A DNA stretch of 19,513 bases. Source: JAZDMK01 sp043800975 (GTDB lineage: Bacteria > Bacteroidota > Bacteroidia > Bacteroidales > JAHJDW01). The first letter of the stretch is position 1; the number at the start of each line of letters is the position of its first letter. A program made the translations under genes and the position numbers. Shown here piece after piece: positions 1-8,924 of the stretch. The DNA lies in contig JAZDMK010000269.1 of the NCBI GenBank assembly GCA_043800975.1, positions 1 through 19,513 of the forward strand. Direction: 5' to 3'. Under the pieces are notes generated by a model. The model ran no database searches. It was not told the origin of the DNA and saw only the letters and a program-made list of their open reading frames with translations.

Positions 1-373
1 TTGAGATAGAAATAAATTTATTAGTTTTATCTGACCAGGGTTTAAAAAATCCCAATTCGAAAGATATAATATCATTATTGGAACTAATAAATTTTGTAAT
101 ATCAGATTCCGTTACGTAGTAATCATTAGGGCATGTAAAAATATCAAGATTCTCTTGCTTCATTTTGCCATTTCTGCCAGTGTAAATAAAATTCAAGGAG
201 TCATTAAGAGAGTCTATGAATACAAGGTTCTCAGAACCATGATAGGGAACCATATTCAAATCTGCCTGAGTTAACTTATTTCGTCCTTCTTCATGAGTAC
301 TGCAATACAAGCATGATTGAAGAAGAGCCATGAAAATTAGAGAAATGCCAACAAATATGAATATTCTTTTCAA
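1..373 (-). CDS. Putative lipoprotein, 3' part cut by window edge
   Basis: An open frame runs from a TTG start at 371-373 to the window edge, giving 124 codons without a stop. The product begins MKRIFIFVG and has a hydrophobic stretch followed by the lipobox LLQSC with Cys at about residue 21. It therefore looks like a signal peptidase II substrate anchored by lipid in the envelope. The mature part is polar and shows no domain I recognise. No in-frame ATG precedes the TTG. The only later one (residue 15) would destroy the signal peptide, so TTG is preferred. A GGAGG lies about 17 nt upstream, which is rather far. The C-terminus is missing, so family assignment is not possible. Confidence 0.6.
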   Translation of the reverse strand, partial: MKRIFIFVGISLIFMALLQSCLYCSTHEEGRNKLTQADLNMVPYHGSENLVFIDSLNDSLNFIYTGRNGKMKQENLDIFTCPNDYYVTESDITKFISSNNDIISFELGFFKPWSDKTNKFISIS

Positions 374-461
374 AGTTAAATGTTGAGGAAAGGATACCTC
401 CAAAGATAAAACTAATATTTTATACTATCAATATCTGACACTTAAAAGTTTGAAACTGGCT

Positions 462-485
462 CACCAGTTCACCAGTTCGCAAGTT
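462..485. repeat. 8-bp tandem microsatellite, three units
   Basis: CACCAGTT, CACCAGTT and CGCAAGTT follow one another directly, just beyond the stop of the M13 peptidase gene. The rest of the 374-491 gap shows no gene and no clear terminator. This is one of several 7-8 bp degenerate microsatellites in the window. Confidence 0.6.
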
Positions 486-491
486 AAGAAA

Positions 492-2543
492 TCACCAAAT
501 CTTAATAATCAAACTATCCGGTCTCCACATCTTGTCACCTTTCTTCACACCAAACGCAGAATAGAATTCAGGCATATTGGCCAGAGGTCCGAGTACGCGG
601 AAGCGGGCAGGGGAGTGGACATCCGTGCGTACCTGATTGGATAAATATTCAGGGCGAACATTTACCATCCAGGCCAGTGCATATCCGAGGAAGTAGCGCT
701 GTGCAGCTGTGAGTCCGGCAATTTTCTGATTTTCCTTAAACTGTTTTGTTTTGATGAATGCTTCGTATCCCATAACAACACCGGCAAGGTCAGCGATGTT
801 TTCACCCACCGTCATTTCTCCGTTTACGCGAAGACTGTCCAGTGCTACATATTCGTTGAACTGCGTAATCAATAATTTTGTTTTTGCTTCAAAACGTGTG
901 CGATCGTCTTTGGTCCACCATTCATTCAGGTTTCCAAATTCATCGTATTTGCTTCCCTGATCATCAAATCCGTGCGTAATTTCATGTGCGAAAGTAGATC
1001 CACCAATGATTGCATACAGAATGGCATCATCAGCCATCACTCTTTCATATCCCGGAACAATAATGTTGCAGCCGGGAATGCAGATTTCATTGTTGGAAGG
1101 ATTGTAATAAGCATTGTACGTCTGTGGCTGCATGCCCCATTCGGTGCGGTCTACAGGCTTTCCGTATTTGTTGATCATGTATTCGAATTCCCAGCGGTTC
1201 GCGTTGATTACATTACGTACATATGATTTTCTATCCACATTCAGTTTGCTTAAATCTTTCAATTTATCAGGATAGCCCACTTTAAAAATTATTTTCTTCA
1301 GTTTTTTCAGTGCAATCTGTTTGGTGGCATCGCTCATCCAGTCAAGCTTCTTGATGCGTTCTGCAAAAACATCACGAATCGCATTTCCAATTTCAAGCAA
1401 TTTTTCTTTGGTGCCTTTGGGTAAATATTCTGCAACGTAAACCTGTCCGATTAGCTCGCCCAGTGATCCGTCGGTCTGCGATACTACGCGTTCCCAACGG
1501 GGTTTTGTTTCTTTCACGCCACGAAGTACGCCGGAATAAAATCCGAAATTCTCCATATAGGTTTTATCATCCATGTATCGGGCAAGGCCACGCAGCAAAT
1601 GAAACTTCAGATAATTTTTCCACTCATCCATGCTGAATGATTTCAGATACCCGTTAAGGCCTTTCAGAAATTCAGGCTGACCCACAATGACACTGTCCAC
1701 ATTTTTCAAACCAGTAGCATCCAGAAATACCTTCCAGTCAATGGCTGGCGTGAGTGTGGTAAATTGTTTGAATGTGTATTTATTATAATTTTTTTCCGGA
1801 TCGCGTGTATCTTCAATCTTGCGGGAAGATTTGGCTAAAGCAGTTTCAATCTTCATCAAACCGTCGGCTGCCGTTTTTGCTTTGGCATCATCATAGCCCA
1901 TGATTTTATACATGTTCGAAGCAAACACAATAAACTTTTCACATACTTCTTTTGCACGTTTGTCTTTTGCAAAATAATATTCGCGGTCCGGGAGGCTCAA
2001 TCCGCCCTGCAGGAAGAATACTGCATTTTTACTGCTATTTTTATCATCCTGTCCGACATAAAACCCAAATAAAGGAGAAGAAGAAACGGCATGCAGATAA
2101 GCAGCTTCCTTCATAATTCCGGGAATATCTTTGATGGCATCGATGCGGTCGAAATCGGACTTCAAATCAGTTATGCCTTTTTTATTCAGCGTTGCACTGT
2201 CCATCCCCGAAGCAAAGAAATCGCCAATCTTTTGTTTGTTGCTGCCTTTGGGTTCTTCTTTTAGTGCAGCGGATGATTCACAAACCTGTCGAATTTGCGC
2301 ATTCACAGTATCCTGTATCAGCTGCCAGATTCCGTTGGTGGGTTCGCTGGCGGGGATGGGATGTTCCTTAAACCATTTGCCGTTGGCATATTGGAAAAAG
2401 TCATCACCGGGCTTAACCGTTGAGTCAATGTGTGAAGCCAGTGCGTCGGGGCCGTTCGAAGCGTCTTTGTCTTTTTTGCCGCCACCGCATGAGTACAGAA
2501 GCAATGCAGCAATGGATACTGTCATAAGGAATGCGTTTTTCAT
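492..2543 (-). CDS. M13 family zinc metallopeptidase, lipoprotein (PepO/neprilysin-like)
   Basis: The 683-aa product is a full-length M13 (neprilysin/PepO) endopeptidase. It has an SPII signal with lipobox LYSC (Cys19), then a Gly/Lys/Asp linker, so it is probably anchored in the envelope facing the periplasm or outside. The N-terminal M13 domain fills roughly residues 40-430 and includes the usual DDFFQYANGKW motif. The catalytic domain has the zinc site HEITH (His520, Glu521, His524) and the third ligand Glu581 in ENIADLAG with Asp585. The family motif VHSPARFRV follows, and the protein ends in K-I-W as bacterial M13 enzymes do. The family cleaves oligopeptides. The gene stands alone, 164 bp from the helicase stop. 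The ATG at 2541-2543 directly precedes the signal peptide. Identification is secure; the natural substrate is unknown. Confidence 0.95.
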   Translation of the reverse strand: MKNAFLMTVSIAALLLYSCGGGKKDKDASNGPDALASHIDSTVKPGDDFFQYANGKWFKEHPIPASEPTNGIWQLIQDTVNAQIRQVCESSAALKEEPKGSNKQKIGDFFASGMDSATLNKKGITDLKSDFDRIDAIKDIPGIMKEAAYLHAVSSSPLFGFYVGQDDKNSSKNAVFFLQGGLSLPDREYYFAKDKRAKEVCEKFIVFASNMYKIMGYDDAKAKTAADGLMKIETALAKSSRKIEDTRDPEKNYNKYTFKQFTTLTPAIDWKVFLDATGLKNVDSVIVGQPEFLKGLNGYLKSFSMDEWKNYLKFHLLRGLARYMDDKTYMENFGFYSGVLRGVKETKPRWERVVSQTDGSLGELIGQVYVAEYLPKGTKEKLLEIGNAIRDVFAERIKKLDWMSDATKQIALKKLKKIIFKVGYPDKLKDLSKLNVDRKSYVRNVINANRWEFEYMINKYGKPVDRTEWGMQPQTYNAYYNPSNNEICIPGCNIIVPGYERVMADDAILYAIIGGSTFAHEITHGFDDQGSKYDEFGNLNEWWTKDDRTRFEAKTKLLITQFNEYVALDSLRVNGEMTVGENIADLAGVVMGYEAFIKTKQFKENQKIAGLTAAQRYFLGYALAWMVNVRPEYLSNQVRTDVHSPARFRVLGPLANMPEFYSAFGVKKGDKMWRPDSLIIKIW

Positions 2544-2667
2544 AAGGAGTGAGTATAAAGCATGAAAAATTTGTTGGAAGTAAAGATAAATATTTTTTCT
2601 AATTATGAATTATCAAAAATATCAACTTTCAACAAGTGCACTATAACTGTAAACGAAATGCTTAATT

Positions 2668-2702
2668 AGTCGTAGTACGACTATAAGTCGTGCCACGACT
2701 TA
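2668..2702. repeat. Twin palindromes (REP-like), possible terminator of helicase gene
   Basis: Two adjacent palindromes share the half-site AGTCGT/ACGACT. AGTCGT-AGT-ACGACT lies at 2668-2682 and TAAGTCGTG-C-CACGACTTA at 2684-2702. They begin 5 nt beyond the helicase stop codon. No T-run follows, so intrinsic termination is not clear; they may instead act as 3'-end-stabilising REP-like hairpins. The rest of 2544-2707 shows only AT-rich DNA. Confidence 0.6.
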
Positions 2703-2707
2703 AATAT

Positions 2708-3982
<1,275 letters not shown>

Positions 3983-4147
3983 AAATTAAATAAAGTAATT
4001 GTGTTTTTTAATGAACCAGAAACCCGGTAAATGAAGGAGGGAGATGTTCGTTAATGGGGTTTCGGTATAAATGATTTTCAGCAAAGATACGGAAATTATT
4101 GATATACGCAAGATTTGGCATTGAAGCACGATTGCGGATTAAATATA

Positions 4148-4171
4148 TTGCGTCTTTGCGTCTTCGCGTGA
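4148..4171. repeat. 8-bp tandem microsatellite (TTGCGTCT)
   Basis: TTGCGTCT, TTGCGTCT and TCGCGTGA are contiguous, between the helicase start and the nadE stop. The rest of the 3983-4216 gap is AT-rich with no gene seen. Confidence 0.55.
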
Positions 4172-4216
4172 ACTTTATTATTTATTCAAGAAAGTTCCTT
4201 GTTTTAATTCAGAGGA

Positions 4217-5845
4217 CTATGAAAGGTATTTCGCAGCAATCGGCATCCTTCTTCCCATCCCAAAGGCACGCGGGCTCACACGTAAGATGGGCGGTGCCTG
4301 ATGGCGCTTCCATTCGTTGTCGTTCACCATTTTCAAAACACGCCTCACCACACTTTCATCAAATCCTTTCGCCACAATTTCATCCAGCCCAAGGCTTTTT
4401 TCAATGTAGCATTCCAGAATCTGATCTAGTAAATCATATTCGGGTAGTGAATCGCTGTCCTTCTGGTTAGGCCGCAACTCGGCAGAAGGCGCTTTGGTAA
4501 TGATGTTTTCAGGAATTATTTTTTGATTCCTGTTGATGTAATTCGCCAGCGCATAAACATCGGTTTTATAAACATCACCAATCACCGAAATGCCGCCGCA
4601 CATATCGCCGTATAGCGTTCCGTATCCCACCGCCGCTTCGCTTTTGTTGGAAGTGTTCAGTAAAATAAATCCGAATTTATTGGCAAAGGCCATGAGTATC
4701 ATTGCGCGCAGACGGGCCTGCAGGTTTTCTTCCGCAACACCGAAGGGCAGGTTTTGAAAATACGGTTGTAACGTTTCTTCCATGCGCGTATAGCCGGGCG
4801 CAATCGAAATGGTTTCATGCGGTATGTTCAGGTTTTTTGCCAGTTCCAGCGCATCCGTCACCGAATGATCGGATGAAAATGAAGAGGGCAGGAGCAGCGC
4901 TTTTACATTTTCTGCACCCAACGCTTCGGCGGCAAGCACAGCCACCACAGCCGAATCAATGCCGCCCGAAAGTCCGAGAATGGCTTTTGTAAACCCCAGC
5001 TTTTTAAAATAATCACGTATGCCCAGCACCAATGCGTCGTGAACAAGTTCGGTTTTTTCAGGAACTGAAATTGTTTGCGCTTTTTGATTTTCTTTGGTAT
5101 CGATGCAAACAAAATCTTCTTCAAAATATTTTAAACCGCAAACGATTTCTGCGTCTGCATTCAGCATCATCGAGCCTCCGTCGAAGATCAGATCGGTCTG
5201 TGCGCCCCAGTGGTTCACGTATACAAGCGGCAGATTGTATTTGGCTGCATTGATTTTTAAAATTTCTTTTCGTTTGGCAGCCTGCGTATAATCAAATGGT
5301 GAAGCCGCAATGTTAATCATCAGCGTGGGCTTCTGTGCTGCCAGCGCATCCATAGGATTAACTCTGTATAATGGATTGTTGCCGGTGTTCCACAAATCTT
5401 CACAAATTGTAAGTGCAATTTTTTCACCGCCAAAATCAATCAGATGAAATTCGTTGTTGGGCTCAAAGTACCGGTATTCATCAAACACATCGTAGGTAGG
5501 CAATAAAGTTTTATGAACGATATTTTCAATTTTACCGTTGTTTAAAAAATAGGCCGAGTTGTACAAGTGCTTTCCTTTTCCGCTGCTGTTGCGTGATGGC
5601 GCACCTACCACGGCTGCAATACCCTCACATTTTTCAGCAATCAGTTTCACATATTTTTCACACTGATCGATGAAATGCGGATAGGCCAGAAAATCGCGGG
5701 GTGGATATCCGCACACCGAAAGCTCGGCAAACACAACCAAATCGGCATTATCTTTTTTCGCAAGCGCAATGCAGTCACAAATCTTACGTGTGTTTCCTTC
5801 GAAATCACCGGTGATGTAATTCAGTTGTGCAAGTGCGATTTTCAT
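4217..5845 (-). CDS. nadE: Glutamine-dependent NAD(+) synthetase
   Basis: The 542-aa enzyme makes NAD+ from deamido-NAD+, ATP and glutamine, the last step of NAD biosynthesis, in the cytoplasm. The N-terminal nitrilase-type glutaminase domain (about 1-260) carries the Glu-Lys-Cys triad: Glu41 in FAELSVCGYPPRD, Lys112 in HKTLLPTYD, and Cys148 in TICEDLW. The C-terminal ammonia-dependent synthetase domain has the PP-loop SGGIDS (293-298). It also has the later family motif LLNTSNKSE and the APSAELRPNQKDSD region. Length and two-domain order match the bacterial glutamine-dependent form. Visibly GC-richer than the gene cluster at the right end of the window. The ATG at 5843-5845 starts the nitrilase domain directly (MKIALAQLN). 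Confidence 0.96.
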   Translation of the reverse strand: MKIALAQLNYITGDFEGNTRKICDCIALAKKDNADLVVFAELSVCGYPPRDFLAYPHFIDQCEKYVKLIAEKCEGIAAVVGAPSRNSSGKGKHLYNSAYFLNNGKIENIVHKTLLPTYDVFDEYRYFEPNNEFHLIDFGGEKIALTICEDLWNTGNNPLYRVNPMDALAAQKPTLMINIAASPFDYTQAAKRKEILKINAAKYNLPLVYVNHWGAQTDLIFDGGSMMLNADAEIVCGLKYFEEDFVCIDTKENQKAQTISVPEKTELVHDALVLGIRDYFKKLGFTKAILGLSGGIDSAVVAVLAAEALGAENVKALLLPSSFSSDHSVTDALELAKNLNIPHETISIAPGYTRMEETLQPYFQNLPFGVAEENLQARLRAMILMAFANKFGFILLNTSNKSEAAVGYGTLYGDMCGGISVIGDVYKTDVYALANYINRNQKIIPENIITKAPSAELRPNQKDSDSLPEYDLLDQILECYIEKSLGLDEIVAKGFDESVVRRVLKMVNDNEWKRHQAPPILRVSPRAFGMGRRMPIAAKYLS

Positions 5846-5904
5846 ACTGGCAAATTTAGGAAATGATTTCTATTTTAAAACCATTCGCTGTGATTTATTA
5901 CAAA

Positions 5905-5992
5905 CGTTATTCTGGACCGAAGACCTCCGCCTGCTCACCCAGTCGGGCAGGGAAGTGCATGCCCTTACTGCATTGCCAGTGCTTTTCGAGTT
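5905..5992. other. GC-rich intergenic island, possible gene relic or repeat
   Basis: The gap between nadE and the methyltransferase (5846-6080) contains a GC-rich stretch in otherwise AT-rich DNA. On the plus strand it can be read as a protein-like frame (…LFWTEDLRLLTQSG…) ending in TAA near 5998, but no start or homology is evident. It also resembles the GC-rich mosaic repeats found elsewhere in this window. I see no gene here. Confidence 0.25.
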
Positions 5993-6080
5993 TTTTTAAC
6001 ACACGAAAACAAAAAGATTCACAAAATAATCACTAATAATCCGTAAAGAGAAAAATCGGAAATCAAAATTTTCAAATACA

Positions 6081-6476
6081 TCAGATCCATCTTCGAACAC
6101 TTTTTTTATAATTGAGATATTCTTCGCCGAAAGTATTTTCCATTAGTTTTTCCTCAACAGGAACAAAGAAAATGCATATAATAAGAACAAATAAAAACGG
6201 AATCAACAGGCAAAGCCAGTTTCCGAAACAGGATGAAAATCCAAACAACATTAAAAACATCCCGCAATACATCGGATTTCGTGTTCGGCAGAAAGGACCT
6301 TCTTTAATAATGCCAGAAGATTTTTCGATGAATAAAGTTGTTTTATGTTTTTTGAAAAGGGAACGGGTTATTCCCATCAGTGCAAATCCAACAATTGCAA
6401 TCAAAACGCCACCTAAATTGTATGGAAATGGAATGAAATTGAAATCCGGAAATAGAAAATAAGTGCCCGCAACCAT
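6081..6476 (-). CDS. Membrane methyltransferase of the isoprenylcysteine/phospholipid methyltransferase type, N-terminus probably frameshifted
   Basis: The 131-aa readable product resembles the ICMT/PEMT-like family of small integral-membrane SAM-dependent methyltransferases. Hydrophobic helices lie around residues 20-37 and 70-102. The family signature is GPFCRTRNPMYCGMF (60-74), and a C-terminal EE..N.FG.EYLNYKK motif binds cofactor in relatives. The annotated ATG gives MVAGTYFLFP, which starts inside the first helix. In the same frame the sequence is open upstream to a TAA but has no start codon. An ATG at 6521-6523 in another frame encodes MKKLLIPPV, the typical beginning of this family. 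One missing base, for example in the A-run at 6494-6498, would join the two into about 147 aa. The substrate is unknown. Confidence 0.72.
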   Translation of the reverse strand: MVAGTYFLFPDFNFIPFPYNLGGVLIAIVGFALMGITRSLFKKHKTTLFIEKSSGIIKEGPFCRTRNPMYCGMFLMLFGFSSCFGNWLCLLIPFLFVLIICIFFVPVEEKLMENTFGEEYLNYKKSVRRWI

Positions 6477-6552
6477 TGCTGCAACAAGAAAAGAAAAACC
6501 GGTGGAATGAGAAGTTTTTTCATGTAAGCATTATCAATTCTCAAATTATAAA

Positions 6553-7032
6553 TTATTGATTAAGATGAAGCAGAAAAAGCTTTGCACAGGCTTTAGCATC
6601 GCTTAAAGCATCATGATGATTCAAAGTAATCCTGTGTTCCTGACAAAGCAATGAAAGTTTCTTTTTGAAAATTTTATACGTGCAAAATTTTTGGTAAGCA
6701 GGAGCATTCATTTGATAATACTCAAGCGTTTTATGAAGTACAGGAAAGTCAAATCCAAAACCGTTATGAGCAACAACATTTTGTTCAGAAATAAAAGGCG
6801 CAATTTTTTCCCATGCCTGATTAAATTTAGGTGCATGGGCCGTATCTGATGGTTTGATCCCATGAATCTGAATAAAACGTGGCCAATAAAAATTATCTGG
6901 TGGTTGAACCAGCATACTTAATTCATTAACAATTTCACCCTCTTCCACGCGCACCAGTCCAACCTGACAAATGCTCCAGCCTTTGGGATGAGCCGTTTCA
7001 AAGTCAATGGCGGTGAAGGAATGCTTTGGCAT
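6553..7032 (-). CDS. DnaQ-like DEDDh 3'-5' exonuclease
   Basis: The 159-aa protein is an RNase T/DnaQ-superfamily exonuclease consisting of the catalytic domain alone. ExoI is AIDFETA with Asp10 and Glu12. ExoII is AHNGFGFDFPVL with Asp95. ExoIII is HHDALSDA with His140 and Asp145, the DEDDh arrangement. The family hydrolyses single-stranded DNA or RNA from the 3' end using two metal ions. There is no polymerase-binding tail or GIY-YIG domain, so this is a stand-alone enzyme rather than the Pol III epsilon subunit. It starts 33 nt after the thrC stop on the same strand, so co-transcription is possible. The exact substrate cannot be told. Confidence 0.85.
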   Translation of the reverse strand: MPKHSFTAIDFETAHPKGWSICQVGLVRVEEGEIVNELSMLVQPPDNFYWPRFIQIHGIKPSDTAHAPKFNQAWEKIAPFISEQNVVAHNGFGFDFPVLHKTLEYYQMNAPAYQKFCTYKIFKKKLSLLCQEHRITLNHHDALSDAKACAKLFLLHLNQ

Positions 7033-7065
7033 AGTAAAAAGTGAAAATTTACTAAAACTTTAAGA

Positions 7066-8421
7066 TTAGTATTTCTTCAGTAAATATTCTTTAAATGCCT
7101 GATAGTTGTTTTCAAGCTTATCCGACATTTCGGGTTTGTCTTCAAGTCCTTTTAAACTCTCAGGAAGCTCAGGATCAATTTTCAGAATTTCATTGATTTC
7201 TTTCGGAAACTTTGCAGGATGAGCTGTTTCCAGACATACAGAAAGTACTTTTTCATCCGCATCTTCGGAGTGGAGTTTGAAGTATTCGTGCAGACCCGCC
7301 CAACCTACAGCGCCGTGTGGTTCGAGCAGCAACTTGTGTTTCTCCCAGGCAGTAAGAATTGTTTTTTTTGTTTGTTCGTCTGAAATGCTGACACCATATA
7401 TTTGGCTGCGCATTTCATCAAGGTCAGCCTGTTCCACAAGTTTTCCTTTTTCATCCATTTGACCACCATACAATGCAATCAAACGTGCCAGATTGCTGGG
7501 ATGACCTACGTTCATAGCACTGCTGATGCAGTTGCGTGAGGGTTCAATTTTATTGTAGACTCCCGTTGATAAATAATTCGGGAACTCATCATTCCCGTTG
7601 GTGGCAATTACAAAACGTCGTAGCGGCAGGCCCATTTTCATGGCCAGTATTCCGCCCATCATATCGCCGAAGTTACCGGAAGGAATACAGAACACCGCTC
7701 TGTCATTTGCTCTGCAGCATAGTTTCGCGTAGGCATAAAAATAATAAACACTTTGTGGCACCAGCCTTCCAATGTTAATGGAATTAGCAGAAGACAAGTC
7801 AAGATGATTCAGATCAGGATCAGCAAAAGCCTCTTTCACCAATGCCTGACAATCGTCGAACTTGGCATCCAGCGAAAGAATCTGAACATTCTTTCCAAGC
7901 GTTGTCATTTGTTTGCGCTGGCGATCGGTCACTTCTTTTTCAGGAAAAAGAACAACGACATTGATGTTGTCAAGACCGTAAAAAGCATTGGCCACTGCAC
8001 TTCCCGTATCACCGGAAGTGGCAGTCAGAATTAATAAACCACGGTTTCTTTTTTTAAGAAAATATTGCATCAATCGTCCCATCATGCGTGCTGCAAAATC
8101 TTTGAACGATGCTGTAGGGCCCTGATCAAGGCGCATCACATATTTGCGTTCATAAACAGGTTCCAGAGGAACAGGATAATTGTATGCATCCTTCACCAGT
8201 GATTTTAACTCAGCTTCAGAAATTTCTCCTGCCATGTATGGATACATCACTTCAAACGCAATTTCATCATACATTTTATCACAAAAAGTATTGATTTCTT
8301 CAGACGTAAATGCGTGAATTTTTTCTGGAAGATACAATCCTCTGTCAGGTGCTTGTCCTTTCAGAAGTGCTTCTCCAAAAGATAAGGACGGACTTTTTTT
8401 ATTGGTTGAATAATATTGCAT
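7066..8421 (-). CDS. thrC: Threonine synthase
   Basis: The 451-aa PLP enzyme converts O-phosphohomoserine to threonine, the last step of threonine synthesis, in the cytoplasm. The N-terminal family motif GLYLPE is at 28-33. The PLP lysine is Lys107 in TASFKDFA, and the phosphate-binding motif is TATSGDTGSAVA. The late motif LETAHPAKFP is also present. Length and the short N-terminal domain fit the E. coli-type (class I) enzyme. The usual thrA and thrB neighbours are not in the window. The upstream neighbours are a four-helix-bundle gene and a Cys/Met PLP enzyme, the latter probably acting on a related homoserine-derived compound. The ATG at 8419-8421 begins MQYYSTN, typical of the family. Confidence 0.95.
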   Translation of the reverse strand: MQYYSTNKKSPSLSFGEALLKGQAPDRGLYLPEKIHAFTSEEINTFCDKMYDEIAFEVMYPYMAGEISEAELKSLVKDAYNYPVPLEPVYERKYVMRLDQGPTASFKDFAARMMGRLMQYFLKKRNRGLLILTATSGDTGSAVANAFYGLDNINVVVLFPEKEVTDRQRKQMTTLGKNVQILSLDAKFDDCQALVKEAFADPDLNHLDLSSANSINIGRLVPQSVYYFYAYAKLCCRANDRAVFCIPSGNFGDMMGGILAMKMGLPLRRFVIATNGNDEFPNYLSTGVYNKIEPSRNCISSAMNVGHPSNLARLIALYGGQMDEKGKLVEQADLDEMRSQIYGVSISDEQTKKTILTAWEKHKLLLEPHGAVGWAGLHEYFKLHSEDADEKVLSVCLETAHPAKFPKEINEILKIDPELPESLKGLEDKPEMSDKLENNYQAFKEYLLKKY

Positions 8422-8430
8422 GATTAGTAA

Positions 8431-8468
8431 TTTTCGATTGTCAATTGTCGATGTTCGATTGGTAATTG
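8431..8468. repeat. AT-rich degenerate repeat left of the four-helix gene
   Basis: The stretch between the thrC start and the four-helix stop is built from 7-8 bp variants of TTCGATTG, TCAATTG and TCGATG. Similar material lies on the other side of the four-helix gene in inverted orientation (8874-8908). Confidence 0.5.
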
Positions 8469-8475
8469 TTAAAAA

Positions 8476-8847
8476 TTATTTATTGCTTTTTGAAAAATAG
8501 TTAAGTTTTGTAGTTTTTGCAGTTGCTGAGAAAATAGCAGTCAATTCAGATGATTCATTTAAACAAGGTTGTACTTTTTTAATAGATAGAAGTTTTGCAT
8601 CAACTACTAATTCTAACCAAAAAGAGGACTCATCAGCTTCTTCTTCAACAATTTTAATTTTTGAAAGAAACTCTGCATGAGATCGTGTTCTGCATGCTGC
8701 CCTGTAATTGGCTGCTACAGAAGTTGCCGCTCTGATGAGTTGATGGCTTATCACAGAACTTTCAATCCCTGATGGTAATTCACGAATCAATTTCATTACT
8801 TCTAATGCAAAATTCTTCGTCCTTTTTTTTAGTTCCTCGGGCGTCAT
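8476..8847 (-). CDS. Four-helix bundle protein (S23 / rRNA intervening-sequence type)
   Basis: The 123-aa protein matches the small four-helix bundle family first met inside 23S rRNA intervening sequences and also related to Avd accessory proteins of diversity-generating retroelements. Diagnostic features are the FALEVMKLIRELP helix near the start and the central SHQLIRAATSVAANYRAAC stretch. An FLSKIKIVEEEADES motif follows (about residues 60-75) and then a final amphipathic helix. The family's function is unsettled; relatives form pentameric bundles and have basic surfaces. No rRNA or retroelement lies nearby. The gene sits alone between thrC and the PLP enzyme, bordered on both sides by inverted AT-rich repeats, which suggests an inserted cassette. 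Confidence 0.85.
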   Translation of the reverse strand: MTPEELKKRTKNFALEVMKLIRELPSGIESSVISHQLIRAATSVAANYRAACRTRSHAEFLSKIKIVEEEADESSFWLELVVDAKLLSIKKVQPCLNESSELTAIFSATAKTTKLNYFSKSNK

Positions 8848-8873
8848 TATTATATTCTGTTACTTACAAAACC

Positions 8874-8908
8874 AATTGTAAATTGTCAATTGAAAATCGA
8901 CAATCAAC
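8874..8908. repeat. AT-rich repeat right of the four-helix gene; 20 nt identical copy at 11092
   Basis: Positions 8881-8900 are identical over 20 nt to 11092-11111. The element is in opposite orientation to the related repeat at 8431-8468, so the four-helix gene is bracketed by inverted copies. Confidence 0.6.
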
Positions 8909-8924
8909 ATAATGGTTAAAAGAT

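Noticed and set aside
2131..2565. 144-aa plus-strand frame opposite the M13 peptidase start
   Set aside because: Shadow of the signal-peptide and N-terminal coding region of the peptidase.
4099..4470. 123-aa plus-strand frame opposite the nadE end
   Set aside because: Mostly antisense to nadE; its start lies in an 8-bp microsatellite region.
5905..5998. 3' end of a plus-strand gene after nadE
   Set aside because: The frame reads like protein but has no recognisable family, no upstream body and lies in GC-rich repeat-like DNA; kept only as a possible relic.
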